From Odobenus rosmarus divergens (Eukaryota > Chordata > Mammalia > Carnivora > Odobenidae): a DNA stretch of 64,000 nucleotides. Within the stretch, counting starts at the first letter, position 1, and each line of letters starts with the position of its first letter. This document shows, one piece after another, positions 34,833 through 48,059 of the stretch. A program made the position numbers and the translations under genes. The notes under the pieces were generated by a model that saw nothing but the letters and a program-made list of their open reading frames with translations, did no database searches and was not told where the DNA came from. The stretch lies in the NCBI RefSeq assembly GCF_000321225.1, contig NW_004450331.1, positions 2,148,934-2,212,933 of the forward strand, given 5' to 3'.

Positions 34833-35219
34833 GTTGTTTTTTTAAATATTTTACTTAGGGGCGCCTGGGTGGCTCAGTCGTTAAGCGTCTGCCTTCGGCT
34901 CAGGTCATGATCCCAGGGTCCTGGGATCGAGCCCCGCCTCGGGCTCCCTACTCAGCCAGGAGCCTGCTTCTCCCTCTCCCACTTCTGCTCCCCCTGCATG
35001 TGTTCCCTCTCTCGCTATGTCAAATAAATAAAATCTTTAAAAAAATAAATAAGTATTTCATTTATTTATTTGAGAGAGCAAGCAAGCACAAGCAGGGGGG
35101 AGGGAAAAGCAGGCTCCCCAGTGAGCAGGGAGCCCAAGGCGGGGCTCCAACCCAAGACCCTGGGATCGTGACGTGAGCCAAAGGCAGACGCTTAACTGGC
35201 TGAGCCACCCAGGCGGCTC
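34833..35219 (-). mobile_element. Can-SINE, long form, interrupted
   Basis: T-rich head 34833-34857; remainder 35043-35219 ends GCCACCCAGGCGGCTCC. Confidence 0.75.
34858..35042 (+). mobile_element. Can-SINE, long form, nested
   Basis: GGGGCGCCTGGGTGGCTCAG head, close to consensus, so young. Confidence 0.9.
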
Positions 35220-35220
35220 C

Positions 35221-35236
35221 CCCCCTTTCTTTTTGT

Positions 35237-35278
<42 letters not shown>

Positions 35279-35405
35279 GTACAAGCAGGGGGAGCAGCAG
35301 GTTCCCCGCTGAGCAGGGAGTCAGATGTGGGACTTGATCCCAGGTCCCCAGGATCGTGACGCAAGCCAAAGGTAGACGCTTAACCGACTGAGCCACCCAG
35401 GCACC
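35221..35405 (-). mobile_element. Can-SINE, long form, with (GA)n
   Basis: GTGACAGAGAGA tract to GAGCCACCCAGGCACCAC. Confidence 0.85.
35241..35275 (+). repeat. (GA)n microsatellite inside a SINE
   Basis: About 17 GA repeats in the SINE at 35221-35405. Confidence 0.9.
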
Positions 35406-35420
35406 ACTCAAATCAAGCCT

Positions 35421-35625
35421 ATTTTTTTTTTTTTTTAAAGATTGTATTTATTTATTTGACAGAGACAGACACAGTGAGAGAGGGAACACAAGCAGGGGGA
35501 GTGGGAGAGGGAGAAGCAGGCTTCCTGCTGAACAGAAAGCCTGATGTGGGACTTGATCCCAGGACCGTGGGATCACAACCTGAGCCGAAGGCAGGTGCTT
35601 AAGGACTGAGCCACCCAGGTGCCCC
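35421..35625 (-). mobile_element. Can-SINE, long form
   Basis: Flanked by AATCAAGCCT (35411) and AATCAAGTCT (35627). Confidence 0.9.
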
Positions 35626-36299
35626 AAATCAAGTCTTTAGATAACCACAGAGAAGCACTGGACCTGGGTCTACACTGCCTTGAAACCTGAAAGAGCTTCA
35701 AAGGATTTTCCAAATGTATAATAAAAAGTAGAATGGGTAATCTAGAAAGTAAGCTCAGTCACCAGAAGTGTTGAAACAGATGCCAGAGTAGGTCAACTGA
35801 AACAAACAAGTCTTGTCCAGTGGCAAGAGGATCTACCCAACTTAGGACTCTTCCACCTCTAGCAGGTTATAAATAGAACATGCTCAGAGATATTTCTGGA
35901 AAGAAAAAGAAGATTAGATACTAATAAATGAATTCTGAAAGAAAGGCTATATTCCAGGTTGCTCCAAAATTCATCACTCTCCATCTGTCTACTGCCCAAC
36001 CAGAAGGCTGGAACTTACCACCATCCCCACTCACATTCATCCATCTAAATCACAAACTCTCAGTGGTATTTCATCCCGTTGACTACACCTTCCTTATCCA
36101 CGGGCTTTTTTCATGAGTCTCCCAGAAGCAGATCACTCTGCTTGCCTTCCTCTACCTTCCTGGTAGAGGAAATATAGCTTTCAGATATTTTAGGTTTCAA
36201 TCACTTTGAAGAACTACTCCTCCCCTCCTTCCATTTATGGAAGAGAATCTACAAAGATGGTCACTATCAATTCCTTCCTCTCTGTACATTCATGCCACT

Positions 36300-36356
36300 C
36301 AAATAAAATCAATAAATCAATAAATCAATAAATAAAATAAAATAAAATAAAATAAA
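36300..36356 (+). repeat. (AATC/AAAT)n simple repeat
   Basis: AATCAATAAATCAATAAATC grading into AAAAT repeats, next to the LTR-like repeat. Confidence 0.8.
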
Positions 36357-36733
36357 AGAGATGGAGACTATTTCCATACCCCCTTGAATCTGTGCTGGCC
36401 TTGTGACTTGCCCTGATCGACAGAATGTGTAGGATAATGTGCCAATTCTGGGCCTAGCCTTTAAGAGGTCTAGCCACTTCTACTTACTCTCACTTGGTAG
36501 CCAAGGGCTACTACAGAGCGCCGAGATGTCATGTGGACCAGCACGAGGAGGCCAGCCATGTGAATGAAGCCTTCTTGGACCTTTTAGACCAGCTCAGCAA
36601 AGGACCCAGAATGACACCATGTGGAACAGAACCAACCCCACCAAGCAGACCCACAGAATCATGAGGAAGAATAAGTTGTTTTGAGCCACTAGGTTTTGGG
36701 GTAGTTTATTATGAAGCAAGAGATAACTGAAAC
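36355..36733 (+). mobile_element. Old LTR-like mammalian repeat
   Basis: Contains the widespread blocks CTGTGCTGGCCTTGTGACTT and TGAGCCACTAGGTTTTGGGG, ending near GAGATAACTGAAAC. I recognise the pattern as a common mammalian interspersed repeat, probably MaLR-related, but cannot name the subfamily. Confidence 0.5.
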
Positions 36734-36824
36734 ACCATGTTAGCAATGGACTCAACTTCTAAACAACTAAATGATAATGCCAGCTATTCTAAGACTTAAA
36801 CCTCTCTCAACTTACAGCTCCAAG

Positions 36825-36938
36825 TGGGGCGCGTGGCTGGCTCAGCTAGTGGAGCATGAAACTCTTGATCTCAGAGTTGTGAGTCTGAGCCCCACGCTGG
36901 GATTACTTAATAAAATCTTTAAAAACCAAACAAAAAAA
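36825..36938 (+). mobile_element. Can-SINE, short form
   Basis: GGGGCGCGTGGCTGGCTCAG ... GGGATTACTTAATAAAATC. Confidence 0.8.
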
Positions 36939-37170
36939 ATTATAGTTCCACTAGATTCCTCATAGAATACATCTATAATAATTTCAAACTACTTCCTCAT
37001 CAAGTTAAATGGCCTCGGGATAATTCCTCTAAAATGCATAATTTATGTACTATGTATTCCCCTTCAGGGCAACAAAATCCACATACTATATTAATATTTA
37101 TAACTGTTTATTTACCAATACTTGCCAAACAGCAATTTCAGACCATGATAAATTACACCTTCAGTTTTAA

Positions 37171-37357
37171 GATTTTTTTTTTTTTTTTTTTTTTTTGGAG
37201 AGAGAGAGACACAGCGCGAAAGGGAACACAAGCAAGGGGAGTGGGAGAGGAAGAAACAGGCTTTCCGTTGAGCAGGGAGCCCGATGCGGGGCTTGATCCC
37301 AGGACCATGACCCAGGCCGAAGGCAGATGCTTAATGACTGAGCCACCCGGGCGCCCC
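37171..37357 (-). mobile_element. Can-SINE, long form
   Basis: ACACCTTCAGTTTTAA at 37155 and ACACCCTCAGTTTTAA at 37358. Confidence 0.95.
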
Positions 37358-37373
37358 ACACCCTCAGTTTTAA

Positions 37374-38683
37374 TGGAGCACTGAAAATTGCATTTACGAC
37401 CAGCTTTCAAGCAAAACCCTGCAAGACCAAGCCAGTTTTTTTAAACATCAGATTTACGGGGCAGAGTTCCTAACTAAAAACGCCAATACCATCCGTTGGT
37501 CACCGCTACCACACTGCCACCTCCTGTCTTGTGACTCTAGAAGCTTGAATCAGAGGCAATAGTCAATAAAGGAAACTTGGCTAAGAATAGCACAGGGGTT
37601 CTCCATCCTCCCAGAGCAAACCACCGAAGTTGGTGGATAAATAAATCTATCATAATAAACAGATAAATCATACAATTCAAAAATTAGTTACTGCTAGGAA
37701 AGTTGACATCTGAACACTGAAGACAATTACAATAGAGCTGCTTCAAATATATATCCAGGTGGCTCAACAGCTTCACTTTAATAGAAAATCCAACACCTAT
37801 TTGACAACACATTAACTGCAATGGTATGACTCATAAAAGGATTTCAAAGTATGACAAAGATCATTTCCCTCTTGCTGACTGCCCGAAAAAGGTACACGTG
37901 CAAAAGCAACTGAGCTGCCATACTACAGAAAATACAAGTTTTATACAGGGAAGACCCTACGTCTCATTCCAAAAGGTATTTTTAAGCCTCAGCTGGTAAC
38001 TCATTTCAAGCAGAATGGCAAAACTCAAAAAATATGCCCCCTGTTAGTTTACTACAGTGGCATTTGGCATGAACAGAGAATGTAAGTGATCACACAAATC
38101 AAAAGGAAAGCCAGAAACAGAAGCCAAGATTCTCAATTCCCACTGGCTCCAGGCACATGTCATGTTTTCATAAGGTCTTCCTTGTCACCGTGGACAGCCC
38201 CACAGAAGCTACTCATCAACGTTCATTTATATATTTTTTTAATTCTAATAATGCTGAAGTTAAGAAATCTTTTACTCTCTCTCAAGCTGTACTAAGAAAG
38301 CAACATGAAATCAAGAAAAATCTTGTTGGCTACAATCACTTAAGCAGTCATGCATTACTGACCTTAAACTGAGCACTCCAAAGACACTGCTTATGATTCT
38401 TTACCAGCCATGAAAGTTTCCTAAAAATCAGAACCTCAAGTCTCTGTGTGAGAAACCTCTCCAATTCACAAGATTCACCTGTCCCAAACTGATAAGCAAG
38501 GAGCAGCACAGCTATTCATGCCTATGTTTAAATGTTCAGCATTAAAAACAGCTTTTATTGGCCTGAGACAACAGGATCATATGCCCTGGCTAATGGACAA
38601 ATTGCTGGTTATGGCCCCATGCTATTCCATACATAACAGCTGTTAAAATGCAGCACTTTTAAATAGACATTTAAAGTAAGATA
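37374..38683. other. SINE-free intronic block
   Basis: 1.3 kb without SINEs in the middle of a SINE-dense intron; no frame or motif recognised. Confidence 0.6.
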
Positions 38684-38886
38684 CAGGGGCACCTGGGTGC
38701 CTCAGCCATTAAGCGTCTGCCTTCAGCTCAGGTCATGATCCCAGGGTCCTGGGATCGAGCCCCACGTCGGGCTCCCTGCTCCGCGGGAAGCCTGCTTCTC
38801 CCTCTCCCACTCCCCCTGCTTGTGTTCCCTCTCTCGCTGTGTCTCTCTGTCAAATAAATAAAATCTTTAAATAAATAAATAAATAA
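38684..38886 (+). mobile_element. Can-SINE, long form
   Basis: GGGGCACCTGGGTGCCTCAG to a repeated AAAT tail. Confidence 0.9.
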
Positions 38887-40067
38887 AGATATATTTAAAA
38901 CCCCAGTAACTTCTATACATGCTATGTCTACCATACTAAACACAAGACTCTAATACAGAAATAAGTTGTTCACTTAATTTTCTTTTTTTAAGGAAAGAAC
39001 AAAATCATGTGAGCTTAGACACCAGTCTGTTTTAATGGATCCTTCCTGGAAAAATATTTAACTACAATATCCTACCATTTTGTTTATCCTTCATTGAAAT
39101 ATATTTTGGCTTCATATAATCTTAACCAATGCTGACAGCTAAATCATGAGCAAGTTTAAGCCATAAAAAACCAAAAATGTAAAAAATTTTTCATAACTTA
39201 AAAAAGTCATGGAAAACAAACTAAAACGACCATCCTGTCAGTTCCCCAGTGTCAGCAACTTTCCCATTCCCTCTCCCATGCCCAACAGCCCACAACATAA
39301 CAAAAAAGGAAATCGGTGCTATTTACATAATCACATAGGGGCACATATGCGGTCCCACAAGATACCAGCGGCTCTTCCAATCAAACTGAGCTACAGTCTT
39401 CTAAAGTCACAACAATTTTCACAGCCACCCTTGCCCCCAAGGCAGGGTGGGGAGTGGGGTAAGTGTTCAAGCTTATACTTCAGAGTGAAGCCAAGTATTC
39501 ATGTGCTGTATCCTTTACCTCCGAACAGAAAGTGCAACACTTTCACAGATATTCAACAATCTTCTCTTCATTCTGGACCCAAGGGATCTCAAGCTCTGTA
39601 AAATAGTGCTATCATCTTCCCCAACCAAGGGGTACCTGAATGCAGAAAAGCAACATTCCTTCCACATTCCCCTGAGCCTTCGGCCATCAAAAGCCAAGCC
39701 TGGTCAGAACCAAACTCCACAGTGCCCCTTCCTGAAAGGTTCTGTGCCCAGCTCAGCTCCCAGTCACAGCTGGGCCATCAAATTGCCTCCTGGGCCTGCT
39801 CCCCTATTTAGTTGCTGCAAGCCCACTCATCCATCTCAGAGTGCTGCCATAAGCATTCTTCAGCACCAGGCTCCCAACATGCCTTGCACAGCAGGTATAA
39901 AGGTCACTGCTGCACATGTGGGTGTGCCTGCCTCAGATGCCCACATGATGATGGGATGGAATACAATGACTGCTAAGCACAAAAAACTCCACGCAGAAGT
40001 CTAGCAGGCTCACTTGGCAAAGACTGGTCTGCAGCATTCACCAATACCAACTGTCACCAATACCGCT
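38887..40067. other. SINE-free intronic block with a 167-codon ATG frame
   Basis: Plus-strand ATG frame 39501-40004 resembles no protein I know; Pro/Ser-rich composition follows local base content. Confidence 0.5.
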
Positions 40068-40259
40068 TTTTTTTTTTTTTAAGATTTTATTTATTTGACA
40101 GAGACACGGTGAGAGAGGGAACACAAGCAGGGGAGTGGGAGAGGGAGAAGCAGGCTTCCCGCGGAGCAGGGAGCCCAATGTGGGGCTCCAGCCCAGGACC
40201 CTGAGATCATGACCTAAGCCGAAGGCAGACGCTTAACGACTGAGCCACCCAGGCGCCCC
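40068..40259 (-). mobile_element. Can-SINE, long form
   Basis: Flanked by CCAATACCGCTT / CCAATACCACTT. Confidence 0.9.
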
Positions 40260-40538
40260 GCCAATACCACTTCTTGACTATCTATAGGAGCTAGGCATGG
40301 ATCCACCAACGTGTGTCCTCAGCCCCCTCCCAAAGCCTATTCAGACAGTGTAACAGTCCAGATAAGGGAAACTGCATCACAGTTCCAAGGTTCAGTTAAA
40401 ACAAAATTGTATTATAATTAGATTTCTAACAAATTTCCCTGGGCAGAGAAAAGAAACCTCTACTTTTCTTTTTTGCCACTTCAATCCTAGAAAAGGACTT
40501 ACTTAATTGTTCTCCCTATAGGTAGAAAGTTGTCTCCA

Positions 40539-40728
40539 GGGGCACCTGGGTGGCTCAGTCGTTAAACATCTGCCTTCGGCTCAGGTCATGATCCCAGTGT
40601 CCTGGGATTGAGCCCCACATTGGGCTCCCTGCTCCACAGGAAGCCCGCTTCTCCCTCTCCCACTCCCCGCTGCTTGTGTTCCCTCTCTCGCTGTCTGTCA
40701 AAATAAATAAAATCTTTAAAAAAAAAAA
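40539..40728 (+). mobile_element. Can-SINE, long form
   Basis: Flanked by GTCTCCA on both sides. Confidence 0.9.
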
Positions 40729-40790
40729 AAGTCTCCAATGTCCTCATTCTACTTGCTAGTAATATCTCATTTAAAATTCTGAGCATTTTA

Positions 40791-40973
40791 CAGTTGGTTA
40801 AGCGACTGCCTCCTGCTCAGGTCATGATCCTGGAGTCCCGGGATCGAGTCCCGCATCGGGCTCCCTGCTCGGCGGGGAGTCTGCTTCTCCCTCTGACCCT
40901 CTTCTCTCTCGTGCTCTCTCTCATTCTCTCTCTCTCTCTCAAATAAATAAATAAAATCTTAAAAAAAATAAAT
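40791..40973 (+). mobile_element. Can-SINE, long form, 5'-truncated at insertion
   Basis: Begins CAGTTGGTTAAGCGACTG without the first 18-20 bases, yet has exact 18-bp target repeats AAAATTCTGAGCATTTTA at 40773-40790 and 40974-40991. Confidence 0.95.
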
Positions 40974-40991
40974 AAAATTCTGAGCATTTTA

Positions 40992-42902
40992 ATGTAAGCG
41001 AAATCAGCCTGAAATTTTAATCTAAGTTGTTAAAATGAAAAAGCTTTCACTGATAAAGATCTGCTGCCCCTGGTGGCATACCTTATATGCTTTCCTAAAA
41101 CAAACTCCTGTTCGTTATAAAGTAACAAGTATGTTTTTAGGTTGGGCAAAAGCCTTTAAGGGTAAAACAGTCTGTTACCAGATGTTTTTAATTTCATTCC
41201 CTACACATGGGGGGAAATTCACACCAGGATGGAAAAGAAAATCAGGAGAGCAAAGCAAAATAATCTGCATTTCCATGCAGGTCCATAAATTGTATCTGAA
41301 AAATGCCAGACATTTAATGTTTAACTCTAGAAACTCTCAAATGTTAAAATGCCAGTCCTTTGACACAATCATTTGCCTCTTTCTTATCCAACTTTTGAAG
41401 AAAATTAGGACACACGGGCTAAACATGAAACCAGTAAGAATTTGCAGAATGCACCTACATTTTTCCCACCCTAGTTATACAATACAGACTATGCCTTTAA
41501 ATATTTAAGGAAATGTGCCTTTCCCCTCAATTTTTCACTTCCTATTAAACGGAGATCAGTTTAGATACCTTTCAGTACATGTTCTATTATTTTAGAAGCT
41601 CTTAAAAAAATAATTCCCTTCTACTATGTGAAATAACTTGACCTCACCAAAATTCCCAACTAGAACTAAATCTCATACACAAATCCTTTTTCAACAATCC
41701 TAATAAAAATTAAGTACATGAACAAGAGAAATCCACAAAAATCTAGCTAACAAAAACAAGGTTTGTGAAAACGCTTTACCTGAAAGGGAGCTCAATATAG
41801 AAACAGGCACATAGTGACACTTCGTGTAGCCACCTCTCTGCAGAGCACCAGGGAAATGCATAGCAAACCTCTCCTGCCCTCTAACACACCACTCACCAAT
41901 ACCTAACCAGACACATACAGCCCTAGTTTAGATTAACTTTCAGCTTATTCTTAGCCCAAGTTAGGAGTGGGGGGATGGAAAGAGAGAAAGGCAGAAACCC
42001 TAACCCCACCCTGCACAACCCAGAAAAGCACAAACTAAACCTAGCACCACAGTAAGGGAGCAGCGCCTTTCCAGTTAGTTACAGAGCGGGGATCTGGCCT
42101 GCTCTTGAAGGAGCCATTTCTTCACAATACACCAGAGGTTAAAACAGTCTGCAAACATTCTGTAAAGTGACACACTACACTTGCTCTCCAAAAAGTGCAA
42201 TTCCCTTGCTTTAGTACAAATCTTTAATCTTCACGACCTCTTGGTGGTTATTTGTAAGCAAAAATATTGGCGGGGTGGGGGACGGGGAGGGAGGGAAGGG
42301 GTGGAAGACATAGGCTGGTTTGCACCAACCTGTGTAACTCTGGAGTGACTGAAAGGCGCTTCTGGGCAGGAGAAGCCCAGGCGTTCACTCACGTGTTCCA
42401 ATCAGCAAATTCCTCTCTTCTCAGATACACACAGACGGCCTCCCAGGCCTCTCAGACTCATCGCCGCCAACTCGGAACAGAGAAAAAAAAGACACTCCAT
42501 ACCCACGCGTGTCTGCAGCTGCTTTCCTCTATCCTGTACTTATAGGTGGGGAGTGGGGGAGGGTCACCCACTGCTTCCTAATTCCTACTGATCCCAAAAT
42601 TGCCCTTCAAGACTCTGATTTCCTATTGTAGCAACTCGGAGAACATACAGCTGAGAGCTTCCTTGAGAGACTTCTACAGCAATAATCCAGTGGCAGGAGC
42701 GACGGGCAAGATCTTTATTCCTTACCAGCGCACGCACACACACCTGCCATAAACTTAAACGCAAGGAATAAAAGACGGAAAAGCCAAGCCATACAGCATA
42801 TGGTAATCCAAAAAGCGTCAGAGAAGTTGTTTTCAGCTGTGTTGAGTCTTTCCTCCCAACAAGGGAGAACAGAATTAATGAAAATGTGATAAATAAGCTC
42901 AC
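40992..42902. other. SINE-free part of intron 2 next to exon 2
   Basis: Holds a 157-codon plus-strand ATG frame (41035-41508, no motif) and the G-rich tract at 42269. No mobile element recognised. Confidence 0.6.
42269..42303 (+). other. G-rich tract, possible G-quadruplex
   Basis: Several GGG-GGGGG runs with 1-3 base loops, about 600 bp inside intron 2 from exon 2. Confidence 0.5.
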
Positions 42903-42963
42903 CTTTGTCTTTTTGGGACAGAGTGCTCGACTTCCATTAATTTCCCGTGCAGTTCCACTTTAC
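42903..42963 (-). CDS. IGF2BP3: IGF2BP3 coding exon 2 (end of RRM1)
   Basis: A 61-nt internal exon, too short to stand out as an open frame. The minus strand shows acceptor TCCTCAG at 42970-42964 and donor GTGAGC at 42902-42897. With the last base of exon 1 it encodes GKVELHGKLMEVEHSVPKRQ plus two bases of an Arg codon. This matches the known IGF2BP family segment after RRM1 (consensus GK-EL-GK--E-EHSVPK), in phase with exon 1 (1 nt in, 2 nt out). EHSVPKRQ favours IGF2BP3 over the other paralogues. Compared with my memory of human, residues 61, 67 and 68 differ (Ile to Val, Pro to Leu, Ile to Met). The rest of the gene (exon 3 onward, RRM2 and four KH domains) lies beyond position 1. Confidence 0.96.
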
Positions 42964-44850
<1,887 letters not shown>

Positions 44851-44973
44851 AACTACTTTTTGTCTCTTCCTCCCCAACCCCTTTGGCATCGGCCGGCGGA
44901 CTGTGAAAATATCACACTACGTGAGGGCAGGCACCGCCTCCCCATAAAAAAACCCAGAAGGGTGACTGACAGG

Positions 44974-44998
44974 AGGGAGGGGGGAAGGGGTGGAGGGA
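44974..44998 (+). other. G-rich tract, possible G-quadruplex
   Basis: Runs GGG, GGGGGG, GGGG and GGG with short A/T-containing loops within the proximal IGF2BP3 promoter. Confidence 0.45.
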
Positions 44999-45054
44999 GG
45001 AAGGCGCAGGAGGCGGAAAAAATCCGCTCCGAGTGTCCGGCTTTTTGAATGAGC

Positions 45055-45088
45055 CACGTGTTCAAACTACAAATCAACGTCTCACGTG
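45055..45088. promoter_or_regulatory. Paired palindromic E-boxes (CACGTG x2)
   Basis: CACGTG at 45055-45060 and 45083-45088, 28 bp start to start, 523-557 bp upstream of the IGF2BP3 start codon. Canonical MYC/MAX or USF sites; occupancy is inferred. Confidence 0.6.
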
Positions 45089-45566
45089 AGGAATCCCAGC
45101 GCCTCAATTAGAGTGGGTTTCGGGGGGAAAAAAGAGCGAGAGAGAGGAGGAAGAGGGGGAGGGGAAATGAGCTTGAGGGAGAGACCCTGAGAGGCGGGAG
45201 GAGGAAGAAGGGGAAAAATACTAAAGGAGCCTCAGCCGGGGCTCTGAGGGGAGCGCGCCTGGCGGCGCTGATTGTCACGACTGAGTTTAGAAAGGGTTAT
45301 CTGGTCGGGGCGGGTCCTGAGGGGGAGGGGAGGAAAAGGGAAGATTTTTTTTTTTTTTAATGAGATACGGGTGGAGGTGCTAACTAGGCAATTTCTCAGC
45401 TCTAGTTACCGGAGTTTTAAATATTCGATTTTTTAAAAATAGGTAATTAACAAAACCAAAGAGTCCCAATTTCGAACTCGCCTTGTGGCTTTGATGACAT
45501 TTGAAGTGTAACCCCGGCAAAGCCGCAAGCACGTTTCCAGGGCTGGCAGGGGCGGAAACGCAGCAA

Positions 45567-45591
45567 GGGGGTGGGGGTGGGAGGGGGCGGG
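45567..45591 (+). other. G-quadruplex-capable motif
   Basis: Five G runs of 3-5 bases with single-base loops (GGGGG-T-GGGGG-T-GGG-A-GGGGG-C-GGG) on the strand opposite IGF2BP3 transcription. Confidence 0.6.
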
Positions 45592-45766
45592 AGAGGCGGT
45601 CAGACGCGCCCCACCCCAGGCACCCTTCACGGGCCCTGGCACCGGGGTAGTGGGGCGGCCCCAAGCCAGGGGCGGTGGGGGATGGGAGCCCGCGGCGTCC
45701 TGGGCGGGTGTCTGGGCGACACCTCCTCCGCCTGCGCTCGCGTTGGCTCTCGGCTTCGCGTTTGCG

Positions 45767-45771
45767 ATTGG
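45767..45771 (-). promoter_or_regulatory. Inverted CCAAT box (NF-Y type)
   Basis: GCGATTGGTTGC, reading CCAAT on the minus strand, near the upstream edge of the IGF2BP3 island. Confidence 0.5.
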
Positions 45772-45899
45772 TTGCCCGATTCAGAAAAGGCTCAGAGATA
45801 AATGAGGCCGGGGGCGGGCTTGGCCACCGGTGGGGGAGGGGAGCGTAGGGGCGGAGGTATTTGGCGTGGGGATGGGGGCGGCCGCAGCCTCGGAGGCCG

Positions 45900-48059
45900 G
45901 AGGAGAGAAGTCAGAGGGGGAGAAGTCGGTATCTAAACGGAAACCAATTCTTCCTGTAGTTTCCAGAGGAGGAGGAGTGGGGTAGGCTGGTACTTTTATT
46001 TAAAGAATTTTAGTTGGAGAACTTGGGACTCTTGAAACAGGAAGACCGTTCTGCGTTACCCCTAGGTGATATTCGCACTTGAAAAATTGTTCGAGTCCCT
46101 TTCTGCCCGCATTCGGCCATGAGAACCATTCATAATTTCCCCCGTATGTAACGAGTACAATGGTGGGAGTGTGGGGGAGGGTCTGGGCCCGGTGAAGCCT
46201 TTACTGGGCCAACAAAATGTAGACTGGAGAAGAGGAATACGGAAATGAACATAGTGCTGGGGTTCTTGTGGAAATCTGCAAGTGTCGTTTAATGATTGTG
46301 TGCTCCACTCAAAAGCTTCATTTGCACCAGTTACTTGTGGCGTATTTTTAACAGGTATTCCATGGAAAAGATGAAAAATGCTTATTTTTAAAGTGAATGA
46401 AATTCTATGTAGCATGGAAATAAAAACAGGAATCTTTAATGACCTGGCACTCCTAGTAGTAGAAAATGTATTGTGCGAAAGAGAAAATACTATGATTTAC
46501 ATTGAAACATTTTCAGTAATTAAAATTGATAGAGTTCATTTCTCATTGTCAAATCCGTATATGGGATTTAAATGTGTATTTTCCCATTAAAAGATGAATG
46601 ACATTTTTTCTACATGTGGGAACTATTGCAGGATATAGAGTATTTACATTTTAGCTTTTAAAAGGAACTTATTTTATAATTTGTGTTGAACCGGAAGGTG
46701 TCAGATCATCCATTTTAAATGCAACTGTTCTTTTTAACAGGTTTTTCTTTTTCTGCTAAGCAAATCCAACTTTTTAAATGTAAACTCACTTTCACAGTAT
46801 TTTCATTGATTTAATTTGGTGAAATGTTTTTACTTTATGAGATCGAGGAGACAGATGTGCTCTTGTGTAATGTTCAGTAATTATGAGCTCTATCTTTAAA
46901 GAACATTTGGGTGGTGAGATTTTAAGTTTATGGTTAGGTTTAACTTTTTAAAAAGAGCTTATTTTTCCTTTTCATGTTTTGAAAAAGAAAATCTTGGTTC
47001 TAAAAAAGACAAGTAACTTCTGTGGTATTCAAAATGTAAATATAAAAAATTATGAATTTTTCATGTACCTGTTGCATGTGATCAAAAACTACTTGGAGAA
47101 ATGTGCTTTTCATTCATTTAGTAATATTTGCTTTTCTAACTCTGTAATTTATAAAAATTAGTCTTTTGATCATTTAACTTTTAGTAATTTTTCATTAAGA
47201 ACAAATTTTATATATTCAGCTTGCTTCCAAAGTCACTTGAATGGTGCCTTCGGGATTGTTCACTGTATTTGCTCTTATTAAAACTGAGACCTAAGGAAGT
47301 AGCTACTTCTAAACCATGGGATAAATTGTTTATTTTCCGTAAATGCTGGACCATGCTTGTCTGTCACTATCAAACACATCTAACACCTGGAATTTAAGAC
47401 AAGTGTGTGCTGTTTTGATGAAATATGTTCCTGGGACTCGTGAACTTAATCTGTGTATTATTGTAACAAACTGGATACTCCGTCTAGGACCTTAAAAACA
47501 TACAGGAGTTGTATAAGCTCAGACATTAAAGGATGGTAAATACAGTCCACTCCACTTCCAATCTTCCAGCCATTTGAGGGGGAAGTATATACTCACTGGC
47601 TGAGTAAAAAGAGCACGGGTAATTGTCTTTTTCCTGGCATTTCAAGTGCAAAAATATCTTTGGTAGATTTTCAAAAATGAATATAAGGTCAGTCTAACTG
47701 TTCCAGTCTTACGATGAGTCTCCCACAGGAAATTAACCGTGCACATGGGCTACTTCCGAGTTCTTTCCGAGGCAGTTGCAGCTCCTAATTAATGTTAACC
47801 CCACGAGAGAATCCCACCCATTGTGTGTGCTCTGATGTGGCTGAGTGTCACCAACTGCAGCCTGTTTATGCTTTGGACAACTGCACCTACTCCTTATCTC
47901 CTGAGGGCAATAAAAATGCTTCTTATGGGTCAGTGTAATATTAAAGAAGAAAAACTATGTTTAGAAGGTCGGTTACCGTTGCTGTATCCACAGGTTATGA
48001 GCGAAGGCTGAGCAAGTAGAAGCGAAGGAAAGGGCATTCTTGCTGCTACCCCTAAACCC
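45900..48059. other. A/T-rich spacer between the two CpG islands
   Basis: No SINE, no recognised repeat, only chance frames of 60-117 codons. Confidence 0.65.

Larger units (their letters stand above)
1..42902 (-). other. IGF2BP3: IGF2BP3 intron 2 (5' portion, runs off the window)
   Basis: Starts with donor GTGAGC at 42902. I saw no exon 3 (about 49 nt, encoding the RKLQIRN-IPP region) down to position 1, so the intron exceeds 42.9 kb. It is filled with Can-SINEs and older repeats listed separately; no other gene is supported inside it. Confidence 0.85.
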
